Shown here: one piece after another, positions 10,267 through 19,649 of the stretch
Numbering within the stretch: the stretch's first letter is position 1
Layout of the letters: each line of letters starts with the position of its first letter
Program-made: the position numbers and the translations under genes
DNA from: Aurantiochytrium sp. KH105
Taxonomy: Eukaryota; Sar; Bigyra; Thraustochytrida; Thraustochytriidae
Reading direction: 5' to 3'
Assembly (NCBI GenBank): GCA_003116975.1
Contig: BGKB01000045.1
Span: 186,001 to 250,000, forward strand
DNA: 64,000 nucleotides
Notes under the pieces: model-generated
What the model was told of the DNA's origin: nothing
The model's database searches: none
The model's input: the letters and a program-made list of their open reading frames with translations, nothing else

Positions 10267-10908
10267 CTATTTCCAGAGGGTGTCAAGCGGCTTGTTTGCA
10301 CATGAATCAATAATGTCAAGCGCGAGCGTCTCGATTTCCTCGGCAATAGCGTCAATGGGCCGTTTTGCGTCAATGACACGCCAGCTGTCCGTCTTCATTT
10401 GCATAAAGTTGTCGAGAACCTTGGTTTGAAAGTCCTGCTTTTCGTAGCGCTCCTCGCCAAACTGCCCGCGCTTCATGGCATCGGCAATTGCGAGCTTGAG
10501 AAAGATAACTGCATCGGGAGCAGGAAGTCCCGCGTCCGGGGCCTTGCACCACTCGATATCCATTCCTTGCTTGGCTGCAGAGAAGCAAACGCCACTGTGC
10601 GCATATCTATCAACAATGAGAGTGGTGCCTGCGGCCAGCTTCTTGCGGATGGCTTGCGCAGACTCCCAGCGATTTGCAGAGAACAGCAAGTGCACAGCGT
10701 GATCGTCGAGTTCCACGCCGTTCTTCAGGTACGAGTCGATAATCTTGCCCGTGGCAGTCGTTCGATCCGGGAACCTACACAGTTCTACGTCCACCTTGCG
10801 AGACTGCAGAGCCGCCACGAGTCGCTGCGTCTGCGTCGTCTTGCCGCACCGGTCCACGCCTTCAAATACGATGAAAGCACCCCGGGCCGTCATGCCTGAG
10901 ACAGCCAT
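10267..10908 (-). CDS. DTYMK: Thymidylate kinase
   Basis: Phosphorylates dTMP to dTDP with ATP, an essential step of dTTP synthesis. The 213-residue length matches the eukaryotic enzyme. Visible motifs are the P-loop FEGVDRCGKTTQ (~15-26), FPDR for the nucleotide monophosphate site, the DRY-type motif VDRYAHSG, and a LID-like FGEERYEKQDFQ segment. ATG 10908 is used; ATG 10893 is also possible and leaves the P-loop intact. The upstream in-frame extension to 11034 has no ATG. Single exon. Confidence 0.95.
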   Translation of the reverse strand: MAVSGMTARGAFIVFEGVDRCGKTTQTQRLVAALQSRKVDVELCRFPDRTTATGKIIDSYLKNGVELDDHAVHLLFSANRWESAQAIRKKLAAGTTLIVDRYAHSGVCFSAAKQGMDIEWCKAPDAGLPAPDAVIFLKLAIADAMKRGQFGEERYEKQDFQTKVLDNFMQMKTDSWRVIDAKRPIDAIAEEIETLALDIIDSCANKPLDTLWK

Positions 10909-11888
10909 CGCGCCAGGAACTCTTCGCGTTCCCTTCTCTTGGTCGCGCGCGCTCGTTACGCTCGACACGCTGCGATATGCCGCGATGAGGCGCGCTGCGC
11001 TGCGCCGCGCTACGCAGGGCCAAGGGCCTTCCACGAGGGACCGGCCGCGTTTTGATTGTTTGATTGATTGATCGATCGATCGACCCGTGTCTCATGTGAG
11101 CGTGACGGTTAGGATTTGCGAAATGACTTTACCAAGCGACTCGGATCATGATGTCGTCGCGGCGTTGGGCGTTATTTTTAGCCGCAGTAAAATCGTGCTT
11201 GGCATTGGAAAAGACTTGCAAATTCTGCATAGGGGCGGCTAGCACACAAAAAATATTGTCAGACCCCCCAAAAAAAGAAGAAATGAATACCTAATAACGT
11301 GTTTGTTCTTGACGAATGGACGTTTGTCTCCAATACACCTTACCTTGGAAACTTCAGGCAGAGATAGAGAAAAGGAGAGAGAGCGTCATGCAGATTTGTC
11401 TTTGCGCGTTTTCCATTTCTCTGCTTCCGAAGAAAACAACGCAAGTGCAGTCGAATTTGTCAAATCAACGAAAAGGCACAAATCAACGAAAAGACACAAC
11501 CCTCTCGTGCATCGCAGACTAGGATCGCAGCGCCAAAAGGAAGACTCTCAGTGTTCTGAGCGGGAGCCTAGGCACACTTCAAGACCCCATGGCGCTCTCG
11601 ATCGAGTTGAAGCACAGTTCCAACTCTGCTCGAATTCCAAGACTTGAATATATATCCTTGTTTTCTGGTTCAGAAAAACATGCACTCCAGAATAACCACT
11701 CCCGACGCAACAACGACGAAAATATTTCTTTCTCCACCCTCTCGAAAGGATAAGATCGAGGGAGCGTGAACAGATTTTGCGAATCGAGCGATTCAAGTAA
11801 GCAAGCAAAACCATTTAGGCCTACTTTCCATGTCTTCTCACAATACAAGAACAGCATCCAAGCGAAATGACAACCTCATGTCAATTTC
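10909..11888. other. Intergenic with possible exons of a small spliced gene
   Basis: A GATT/GATC repeat lies at 11061-11083. On the minus strand a segment at about 11125-11225, after a pyrimidine-rich tract and a tatgcag acceptor, reads KHDFTAAKNNAQRRDDI and ends at TAA. An upstream minus segment near 11350 ends at a gtaagg donor. The + strand of the same segment is also open, so strand and exon structure stay undecided. Nothing is recognised. Confidence 0.3.
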
Positions 11889-12592
11889 TCATTGAGCGCC
11901 TTCTTGCCACAGAACAATCAAGTCAACATCGCTCTCCAGCATGTCAGCTTCGTCTCGCAAGAAGCAAGAGAGACAGACGCACAAACCGGGGTTCCCAGTT
12001 CCCGGCGCGGTCCAGCGCCGAAGTTTACCCAAGTTTGTCTCAACGTCTACACTGACATAAACCACCTTACAAGTGCAACATAAGTCCCCCAAGTGCAAAA
12101 TCGCAGTCGGCAAGTCAACCCAGAATCCGCCACTGTCGCTTCGTCTCGTGTCGAGGATCTTCACTCTCGCACCCTCGCGGCCGCCAGGATTTTCCGCGCG
12201 CTCGCGAGCTCTGCAGGCTCGCGCCGAGCTCGACCTTGTTTTCCGGGCCGCCACTGCCAGGTTTCTGCTCGAGGCGGACTTCCACGGCGTCGTCTTCTTC
12301 CTCACCATCATCATATTCTTCTTCTTCAGGACGGGGCGGCGGTCGTTGGGAGTGGGCGTGGCAGCGCGCAAGTGAAAGGCGGGGCCATTGTGGACTATGC
12401 GGCGGCCATTGTGGACTTGCGGGCGCGGGATAGGCGACTTGCGGGGCCGCGCCTCTTCGGTGGCTGCAAGGAGGAGCGGGCAGACCGAGTCGAAGACGGC
12501 AGGCGGAGAGAGTAGCAGACGCCCGCGCCCGCGCCGCACGCGCAGCAGCGTCGCCCGAGCGTGCTCGCCTTCGCTTCGGCCTCTTCGTACAT
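11889..12592 (-). CDS. Spliced gene for a small acidic protein, unrecognised
   Basis: Several minus-strand exons are supported by codon use and phase. The last exon, 11889-11953, follows a long pyrimidine tract ending GCGAG and reads EADMLESDVDLIVLWQ before TGA. It joins in phase 1 across a 75-nt intron (11954-12028, donor GTAAAC) to a segment reading VVYVSVDVETNL. A further segment at about 12200-12320 reads RPEEEEYDDGEEEDD then VEVRLEQKPGSGG. The start may be ATG 12592 (MYEEAEAKAS), close to the divergent eIF3g gene. The outer limits and middle junctions are estimates and the function is unknown. Confidence 0.42.
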
Positions 12593-12651
12593 TCCCCCGG
12601 CGCCTCCCGTGCTTTCTGTCACGCGCGCCCCACCTGGGCTGAGCGGAGAAG

Positions 12652-13575
12652 ATGGCTGACTGGGCCGACGATGACGATAACGTGGACGTGACGACGGAGC
12701 TGGACGACTACTTGCCCGAGGCGTACGAGGAAGGCCCCGATGACAAGGGCATCAAGACCCTCGTCTCGTTCCGTATCCAGGATGGTGAGAAGCAAAAGGT
12801 GATCCGCAAGGTCAAGGTGGTGACCAAGAAGAAGAAGGTGAGCAAGCGCATCCAGGAGCGCCTCGCGTGGAAAAAGTTTGGCCTCGCCGAGGATGCCCCG
12901 CCCGGCCCCGAGGAGGAGACGACCATCGTGTCCCGCGACGACGTTCACATCGAGAACCCCGGTGATGAGAACAAGGCGCAGAAACGCGAAGAGGACGAGA
13001 TGATCAAACGTCTGCGCAGCGGCGCCCTCAACCGCAAGAAGCGCGAGGAATTCGCCGCCAAGGAGTCCACGATTCTCGGGTCCGAGGGCATGGGCCAGGG
13101 CCTGCGCACTGGTACCGCGCTTTCTCAAATGGCGGACGCTCCCAGCAGCCTTGCTGCTGCCGGCGGCCCTGGCGGCAAGTATGTGCCCATGCATCTTCGT
13201 GGCGGAGACGCTGCTGCGTCCATGTCTAGGTTTGAGGAGGAGGACCAAACGACTCTGCGCGTCACCAACATTAGTGAGGACACCACGGAAGACGATTTGC
13301 GAGATCTCTTCCAGCCCTTTGGAAGGATACAGCGAGTGTACCTGGCCCGCGACCGCGAGACCCAAATCTCTCGCGGCTTTGCGTACATCAGCTTTCACTA
13401 CCGCGACGACGCCCAGCGCGCAATGGACAAACTCAACGGTTTTGGCTACGATCATCTCATTCTCAAGGTCGAGTGGGCCAAGCCGTCCACGCGCGATGAC
13501 GCGGGTACTCAGAGCGTCATGAAGGCCGGTATCGTCTCTGGTTACGGTGGTGCTCTCCCGCAGAACATGGGCTAA
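12652..13575 (+). CDS. EIF3G: Translation initiation factor eIF3 subunit G
   Basis: RNA-binding subunit of eIF3, which recruits mRNA to the 43S complex and aids scanning and reinitiation. The 307-residue protein has the family's N-terminal eIF3i/eIF3b-binding part (KVIRKVKVV and the RLAWKKFG block near 70-80). It ends in one RRM from about residue 203, with RNP2 LRVTNI and RNP1 RGFAYISF. The zinc knuckle usually found between these parts is absent: the whole protein has no cysteine. ATG 12652 has a favourable context. Single exon, divergent from the spliced acidic-protein gene. Confidence 0.95.
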   Translation: MADWADDDDNVDVTTELDDYLPEAYEEGPDDKGIKTLVSFRIQDGEKQKVIRKVKVVTKKKKVSKRIQERLAWKKFGLAEDAPPGPEEETTIVSRDDVHIENPGDENKAQKREEDEMIKRLRSGALNRKKREEFAAKESTILGSEGMGQGLRTGTALSQMADAPSSLAAAGGPGGKYVPMHLRGGDAAASMSRFEEEDQTTLRVTNISEDTTEDDLRDLFQPFGRIQRVYLARDRETQISRGFAYISFHYRDDAQRAMDKLNGFGYDHLILKVEWAKPSTRDDAGTQSVMKAGIVSGYGGALPQNMG

Positions 13576-14289
13576 ATTGTTTCTTGAGCGAAAGAAACGG
13601 CCTATTGGGGCAAATGATCACGGCGGCAACTACATGCCCCGTCTGCCTGTCTGTTGCGGCCGGCTTGCGCTTTGCAAGGCATGGGCGCATGCAAGTACGT
13701 ACGATAGGCTTTGCGCCGCAGCCTGATTTCTTTCCCTTTTTTCTCTCATTCCTTTAACCCACATCCCCTATCTCTCCAACACCCTATCTGCCCTCTTGAC
13801 AAGCGCGGAAAGGGCCATCGCTTTTGCGACATCCTCCATGGCAGACGGAAACAGCTCTTTCCATGATCTCGGCCATTCATCTATCTACACCGACAATTTA
13901 CTCTGTTGACGTAACCAATAATCATCGAAAAAACCACAGAAAAAACCACAAAAGGAAAAAAAAATTATTAGAATTACTGCCTTCAACACCCGCGCAGGCT
14001 ATCACAATAGATCCGAGCGAAGCTACAAGGCAAAATCATACACATGCTGGCCACCTACGCGACATGACTGGTCCAACGAATTATATCCCCTTTACAATGT
14101 GCACAGCAGCTTTTAGCGCAACTCCAAGTTGAAACATCGACACGAATCTCCGCCTTGATCTGCGCTTTATAATATAAGAAACGCAGCGCTGTTGTCCGCT
14201 TCTTACATGCGCACATACTCCAAAATCATGGTCGTTGGTGCATGACAATTCGCGCGCGGAACAGGCTTTAACCCAAGAAAAGAATACAA
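13576..14289. terminator. Convergent 3' region of eIF3g and the RING-finger gene
   Basis: 714 bp that must contain both transcripts' ends. It carries A-rich tracts with a short repeat (aaaaaaccac) near 13927-13965 and no supported reading frame. No discrete terminator motif was identified. Confidence 0.35.
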
Positions 14290-16254
14290 TCACACCGAAT
14301 CATGTAAGTCCGAGTCGACCGGATCCACAGCCGTAGCACCCCGTTGCGCCGAGACGAGTCCCGTACTTGCCGACTCCCAGCTCGATCGAGCTTCGCTGCG
14401 GTCTTCCCTTTCGTCTCCCGGGCCATTATTTCCCAAGCCAAGGGCCCAGCCGATACTGTTGAGCATTCCCTCGTCGTCTTCATCATCCGTCGCCCTGGCG
14501 CCGAGAGTCCCATCCGCAAAATGCAGCCCATCTGACCCAAGTCGACGACGTTCCACCGCACGTGCTCGCGATGCAAGACCCCAGCTCCGCACAAGCGTAG
14601 AATGCAGCGAAAATGAGCGATTTCCCATGAGAAGACCGCCTGGACCTGATGCACTTTCTGCGCGAGCACGCCGCAAGCGATTGTGTGAAGGACGGTTATC
14701 ACGGCCACGTACCACGAGACTCTCGGCAGAGGCGCTATTGCGCAAAAGAGCGCCACGTGGACGCGAGCGCGGACTCCACGTCTCGCGGGCATGCAAAGCG
14801 TGCTCTCCAGAGTTTCCGCCATGAGGCGCAACGGGAGGCAAGGCCACGTTGTTTGACTCAGAAGTGTTCATCGAGTCGAGCAGGGTCACTGCATGGTCGC
14901 TGGCGACGCCCGGGATTGTGTACCCCCCCTGCCGTACCTCTGAGCTCGGTCGCCGTCTATGACTTCTGCTGCTCGCGTCTTGACTTGTCGGTGGTACGTG
15001 AGGATTGATAATACTGGTCTGAAGTGAACTGTCTTCATTTCCGCCCACGCTGCCCGACGCGGACTCCCCTGCCCCCTGCTCCAACGGAGAAGCTGGACGC
15101 ACGGACGGCATCAAAGAAGAAAACGAAGACGAAGATGGAGAAGAAGATGACGAAGTAGCCGACGACGGCGATACAGGGACAGAGACGGTGCGCTCTGTAA
15201 GCTCAATATGACCCCGAGGGAGTGAAGTTGAAGTGGTTGAGGTATCGATATCTTTGGCCTCTGCCACCTGAACGATTGGGGCACGGCAGATGGGGCAGGT
15301 TCCATTGAGAGTCAACCAGGGGTCGATGCACGCCTTGTGAAAAGTGTGTCGACACCGCAGGACGCGAATAATTTCGTTGTGCTCGTAATCCGCAATACAA
15401 ATAGAACACTGCGAGTCATAACCCTTTTCTGCAAAGTCACCCTCGTCAAACTTTTCCGTGGGAAGTTTGTTGATTTCTCGTTTCGTAGCGCCCTTGACCT
15501 GAGGTTTGTTAAAGAAAAAGAAACCCTGAATGATACATGGCAGACACAGGCATAGAAACGGAGTGAGCAGAATCAACACAATCAGCGGCAAGAGCATGAG
15601 CGTATACTGCAAGATGATCAGCGCGGCCGTTAGATGAAACAGATGCGGCGACGTTTGCGTGCAGCTCGTTGCGCCCTGCACAAGCCAAACATGGCCCATG
15701 ACGAACCACGAAAAGGAAAACATGCTCATCACGCGACTCACTTGATCGAGGTTGTCCAAGTGTCGCGGGGATCGCTCCACGTCCCTCTGCAAAAGCCACG
15801 AAAGAGAGATTGACGCCACGAGACGGATAGCTTCCACGAGGCACCACATTCGCAAGGGAGCGCGGCAGTCTCCCTCTTCGTCCCAATACAAACCTAAAAA
15901 TACAAATGTCGTGATGATAGCCGGAGTCAGAATGAACGTAATGATGCGAAACTCCTTTTTGCGGTCGTTCCTCGCCATTGCTCCATCATCCGACTCGGAG
16001 TCCACGCTCATGTCGACCTCGACCACAGAGTTCATGTCATCGGCATCATCCATCGAGCGAATTGCGCTCACCCTCCGGCTTCGGGGGGATGGCAAATTCG
16101 AAGCCCTTTCCCGCGCCGCGGCCTCCGCCGCTTGCGCGCGTCGCCATTCGGCCTCCTGATGCGCAGTCTCATCGATACTCAGCCACTGACTGCTGAGACG
16201 CGCGTGTCTGCGCACCGATTCTGTGGCATACGGGGCCTCGTGTTCGGGCAGCAT
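14290..16254 (-). CDS. Multi-pass membrane RING-H2 E3 ubiquitin ligase
   Basis: The 654-residue protein has about four hydrophobic segments between residues 100 and 255. These are followed by a RING-H2 finger at about 281-323 (CSIC, CRHTFH, C-x2-PWL, CPIC) with all eight zinc ligands present. The layout resembles the plant SIS3-like family of four-TM RING E3 ligases. Such proteins ubiquitinate substrates at a membrane, with the finger cytosolic. The C-terminal half is Ser/Arg-rich and disordered. An N-terminal acidic and Arg-rich leader precedes the first TM. Single exon from ATG 16254. The partner E2 and substrate cannot be inferred. Confidence 0.85.
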   Translation of the reverse strand: MLPEHEAPYATESVRRHARLSSQWLSIDETAHQEAEWRRAQAAEAAARERASNLPSPRSRRVSAIRSMDDADDMNSVVEVDMSVDSESDDGAMARNDRKKEFRIITFILTPAIITTFVFLGLYWDEEGDCRAPLRMWCLVEAIRLVASISLSWLLQRDVERSPRHLDNLDQVSRVMSMFSFSWFVMGHVWLVQGATSCTQTSPHLFHLTAALIILQYTLMLLPLIVLILLTPFLCLCLPCIIQGFFFFNKPQVKGATKREINKLPTEKFDEGDFAEKGYDSQCSICIADYEHNEIIRVLRCRHTFHKACIDPWLTLNGTCPICRAPIVQVAEAKDIDTSTTSTSLPRGHIELTERTVSVPVSPSSATSSSSSPSSSSFSSLMPSVRPASPLEQGAGESASGSVGGNEDSSLQTSIINPHVPPTSQDASSRSHRRRPSSEVRQGGYTIPGVASDHAVTLLDSMNTSESNNVALPPVAPHGGNSGEHALHARETWSPRSRPRGALLRNSASAESLVVRGRDNRPSHNRLRRARAESASGPGGLLMGNRSFSLHSTLVRSWGLASRARAVERRRLGSDGLHFADGTLGARATDDEDDEGMLNSIGWALGLGNNGPGDEREDRSEARSSWESASTGLVSAQRGATAVDPVDSDLHDSV

Positions 16255-17363
16255 GCTCGCTGACCTCTTGCGCCCTGTTTCCGTTTATGGCCGCAGCCGG
16301 AGAAAAATGCTGCACCTGCTCGTAATCGTGACCGGGTGCCGGCCGTCGCGATGCCAGGCGTCGCGGCAAAAGTTTCCTCCCGCTCAGAGGGTTCTTCACG
16401 CAAATGATGACGACGACGACGACGAGGAGGAGGAGGAGGAGAATAGCGAGGACCCACTCGAGAGTCTCGGACTCCGGCCGAGAGCGGCGATCCCGCCCGC
16501 GGGTCGAGCGCCGCGACGCGCAGGCTCCTCGGGAGGGCGGCGAGGGCGGCGCCCCGCCGCGAGCGGGGTCGGTCTCGAGGCGAGGCCCGACGCGGCGCCG
16601 GCCTCCTCAAGGTCGCGAGCGACGTTGGCCGCCCGGATGGACGGAGCGATCGATCTCCCGCTCGCCGGGCGGCGGCGCGGGCTTGCGCGGGGCCGCCGAG
16701 GTCCCGCCGGCGGCGGCTCGCGCTCTCGCGCTCTCGCTCCTCGCTCGCTCCCGCGCGCAGTCGCGCAGTCGCGCGGTCGCGCAGTCGCGCGTCCGAGGTG
16801 CGGGCGAGGAGGGTTTGCGAGCGACTTTCTTTCCCAAAGTACGGCGAGGTCGGGCGGCGGCGCGCCTGGAGCGTCTGGAGCTTCTGGAGCGTGCCGCGCA
16901 GGCCGCGGCGACGAGGTTTCGCGTGACGGTGAGAGCGTGCGTGAGAGCTCGTGCTGCGATGATACCACTCCACTCACTACCTGCCAGCGCTTGCCTGCAG
17001 AGCTGAGCTGATGGCAAGGCTAGCTAGCTAGCTAGCTAGCTAGCGATTTAGCGCCTCCTGCGCGCGCTGCAGCTCGAGAGGAGCGCCAGCGTCTGCTGGA
17101 CCGATTGATCTGCGAGAGAGGGAGAAGCAGTCGTCGGCTGAAGCGCGGAACTCACAAGTGTTGTCGTTTTAGGGGCGAGGTCTCGAGCTCAGCTGAGCCA
17201 AGGAAGAAAACAGCCAACTCTCCGAAGCAGCATTGTCAAGCTGAGCGCTGCGCAGAGAGTCACCATAGCACACCATTGAACACACCACCATTGACCATAG
17301 TATACAAAAGAACTTTTTGTTTGTTTGGAAAGGGACTGCCTCTCGCGCCTTCCATGCTTGAAA
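16255..17363. other. GC-rich intergenic region
   Basis: 1.1 kb upstream of the RING gene and downstream of the ASH gene. Long frames are open on both strands because of GC content (about 16.4-17.0 kb), and none looks like protein. A CGCAGT-type repeat lies near 16752-16790 and a GCTA repeat at 17019-17044. Confidence 0.5.
17019..17044. repeat. (GCTA)n microsatellite
   Basis: Six and a half perfect GCTA copies. It lies about 320 bp beyond the 3' end of the ASH gene. Confidence 0.95.
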
Positions 17364-19649
17364 TTAACGAGACAAGAGACCTTGGGCAAGCGGCTGCAGC
17401 GAGCGAAAGGCAGGTTCTGAGCCAGGAATGCATGATAAAAGGCGACGAAGATTCCGCAGTGCGGCCTGGCGAATCTCATCATCCACAGAAACACAAACAT
17501 GAAAGAGAAGAGCTGCGACGCGGTGAATTCCCTCGCCACGAAGATGCCGAAAAGCAAAAGCAATGAACATATCCGTGAGCAGCCCAATGTCGTGCTCGAT
17601 TGCGTCCTGCACGGGCTTGGTCGTTTTGATGAAGCGGAAACGATAAATGTTGTTCAAAGCAGCCGCAACAAGACCTTCACAACGAAAAAGGTCTGCAGAA
17701 GTAGCGAGCGACCAGACATCGCTGCGTAAGGTGCCCACGTGCTCGCTCACGCCGCTGCCGCCCATGGCAGCGCCCCCCGCATAGCTTTCCGGACGATCGT
17801 GGGCATCATAGTGCAAAATGTAGTGAACACGTTCGCGATTCTGATTCGCGACAAAGAGGTGGCCCGTGATCGTCAGAGACGAAGACGCGTGACTGCCCTC
17901 CTTCTCTCGCTCCTCGGTGGCGGCCTTTTCGAGCAAGGCTGCCACCGGATGAACGCGCACTGGAATGGCCTCCTCCGGTTGCAAGGTCACCGACTCAACA
18001 TGTGTCGCCAGCTTGTCGGCATCAGGCACGGAGACCAGAAAGAAGGGCGATGCAGATGTGATTCGCGCTGTCAACGGCTGCTGACTGGAGTTACGTAGCA
18101 CAAGCTGCGCCGAGTTATGCAGTTGCTCGCTTCGAAAATAAACGTAACGAAGCTGATTGCGTTCCTCCTCGAGTGCATGAGCGCGCGAGCGCTCCTCCTC
18201 GCCTTCCCCAAGCGCGAGGTGCGACCCATGTTCCCACTTGAGGCGACTCACTTGTAAGCTCTTCGTAAAGCATCGCGCACGGAGCTCAATCTCCACTTCG
18301 AGGTCTCTGATGCTTTCACACGAGACACAAATCTTGTTGCTCAGGGCCCCCGATGGAGTCGTTTTCGACGGGGATACGAGGAGAAACACGCGCTGCTGGC
18401 CCCCTCCCGGAAGTGAAATTGTGCTTGACGTGGACGACGAGGCAGGATCGAGGTAAAACTCGACGAAACCAGACTCTTGTGCGTCGTGCGTCAAAACAAA
18501 GGAAAGAGGGACAGGCGCGAGGTTCTTGACCACAAAAGAGTGCGTACGAACGCACAAGCCCTGAGTTATTTCGCCAAGGTCCATTACTGTGGTATCCCCT
18601 CGACCAAAATTGTCGTGACCGCGCGCGCTCACACAAAAGAGGCCCTTCGCGCCTCGGTGCCGGCCGTCTTCGCCCGACTCCAGCAATTGCGAAGCAATCA
18701 CGTCAGAAAGCGCTGACACGTAAACGTCCATGACGACGCGAATCAGCTTCACGTTCTGCGACTTATTCTCGAGCACCAAAAGGTACGTGGAAAACATGCC
18801 AAATCGGTCCGTCGAGAAACGAAGTGTGATTGTGTGAAAGTCATGTTCCGTGCTCAAAAAGCCAGTGCTCCGGGAAAGCTCGACCCACGCACGATCCCGC
18901 TCGTCCACGAGAACAATGTCGTACTCCACAGGCCCGCGACTCACGTTCCGTACATCCATGGTCCATTCGCACAAGCCGCTTCCACAGGCTTGTCGGCCTA
19001 CGTTGATCTCAAACCGATTCTTTGATCTGCCGAGCGGTGTACATCCTTGCAACGCTACTGCACATGGTCCACCGGCATTTCCACCAACGCCAAGGTCACC
19101 ATCACCTGCGACGTTCACGTCGCCGTGGTGAGCCTTGTCACCTTCGCCAGCAGCAGCACCATTCGCATTCTCGTTCGCGTTCGCAGCAACATCGCGACCG
19201 GCGCCAGCACGATTTTCGCTCGGTGCTGCAGGACGCTCAAAAGCGCGTGAAAAGAGGGATGCCTTAGCAACAAGCTGCTCCTCCCATGAGACTGACTTGC
19301 CCACCGGACCTTGCGACAGATACGAGTCCTGAGACGAGGTAGACTCGAAAGAAGTCGCCGACGAACGCAGTTTCCGAACGCGCTCAGACTGAGGAGCACC
19401 TTCTGCCACCTCGCCTTCGAGTTCCCCTCCGTTGAGCACGCCTCCATCTTCGGATCCCATCTCCTCCGAGCTCCTCTCGTCGCCGCCTTCGTGTGCACCG
19501 GAGCCGCCGGCCTTTACGGAACGTCCTGCGCCACTCGAGACACCTGAACCAAAATCGTCATAGACGTCTCCCATAGACGCAATTTGCTCGAGACTTTCGC
19601 GACGAATGCGATTTTTGCCACCCGCCGCAACGTAGTCGCTGCTACTCAT
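17364..19649 (-). CDS. ASH-repeat protein, C-terminal part (likely same gene as upstream frame)
   Basis: A 761-residue frame from ATG 19649, with Ig-like beta-sandwich segments of ASH/MSP type (for example the GPVEYDIVLVDE region near 18.93 kb). A helical C-terminus includes FIAFAFRHLRGEG. Its ATG overlaps the TAG stop of the next upstream frame (atgagtag), leaving no room for a promoter. The content continues the upstream protein's theme. It is therefore most likely the 3' part of one gene, joined by an intron, or separated by a one-base error in the ggggg run at 19664-19668. Taken alone it resembles no named protein. The N-terminal 200 residues are low-complexity. Confidence 0.7.
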   Translation of the reverse strand: MSSSDYVAAGGKNRIRRESLEQIASMGDVYDDFGSGVSSGAGRSVKAGGSGAHEGGDERSSEEMGSEDGGVLNGGELEGEVAEGAPQSERVRKLRSSATSFESTSSQDSYLSQGPVGKSVSWEEQLVAKASLFSRAFERPAAPSENRAGAGRDVAANANENANGAAAGEGDKAHHGDVNVAGDGDLGVGGNAGGPCAVALQGCTPLGRSKNRFEINVGRQACGSGLCEWTMDVRNVSRGPVEYDIVLVDERDRAWVELSRSTGFLSTEHDFHTITLRFSTDRFGMFSTYLLVLENKSQNVKLIRVVMDVYVSALSDVIASQLLESGEDGRHRGAKGLFCVSARGHDNFGRGDTTVMDLGEITQGLCVRTHSFVVKNLAPVPLSFVLTHDAQESGFVEFYLDPASSSTSSTISLPGGGQQRVFLLVSPSKTTPSGALSNKICVSCESIRDLEVEIELRARCFTKSLQVSRLKWEHGSHLALGEGEEERSRAHALEEERNQLRYVYFRSEQLHNSAQLVLRNSSQQPLTARITSASPFFLVSVPDADKLATHVESVTLQPEEAIPVRVHPVAALLEKAATEEREKEGSHASSSLTITGHLFVANQNRERVHYILHYDAHDRPESYAGGAAMGGSGVSEHVGTLRSDVWSLATSADLFRCEGLVAAALNNIYRFRFIKTTKPVQDAIEHDIGLLTDMFIAFAFRHLRGEGIHRVAALLFHVCVSVDDEIRQAALRNLRRLLSCIPGSEPAFRSLQPLAQGLLSR

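Noticed and set aside
10909..11034. N-terminal, Arg-rich extension of thymidylate kinase as a mitochondrial leader
   Set aside because: The extension contains no ATG; the first in-frame ATG is 10908.
16223..17017. Frames of 136-264 codons on both strands
   Set aside because: Arg/Ala/Ser-biased in all frames, as expected from GC-rich repeats; no recognisable segment.
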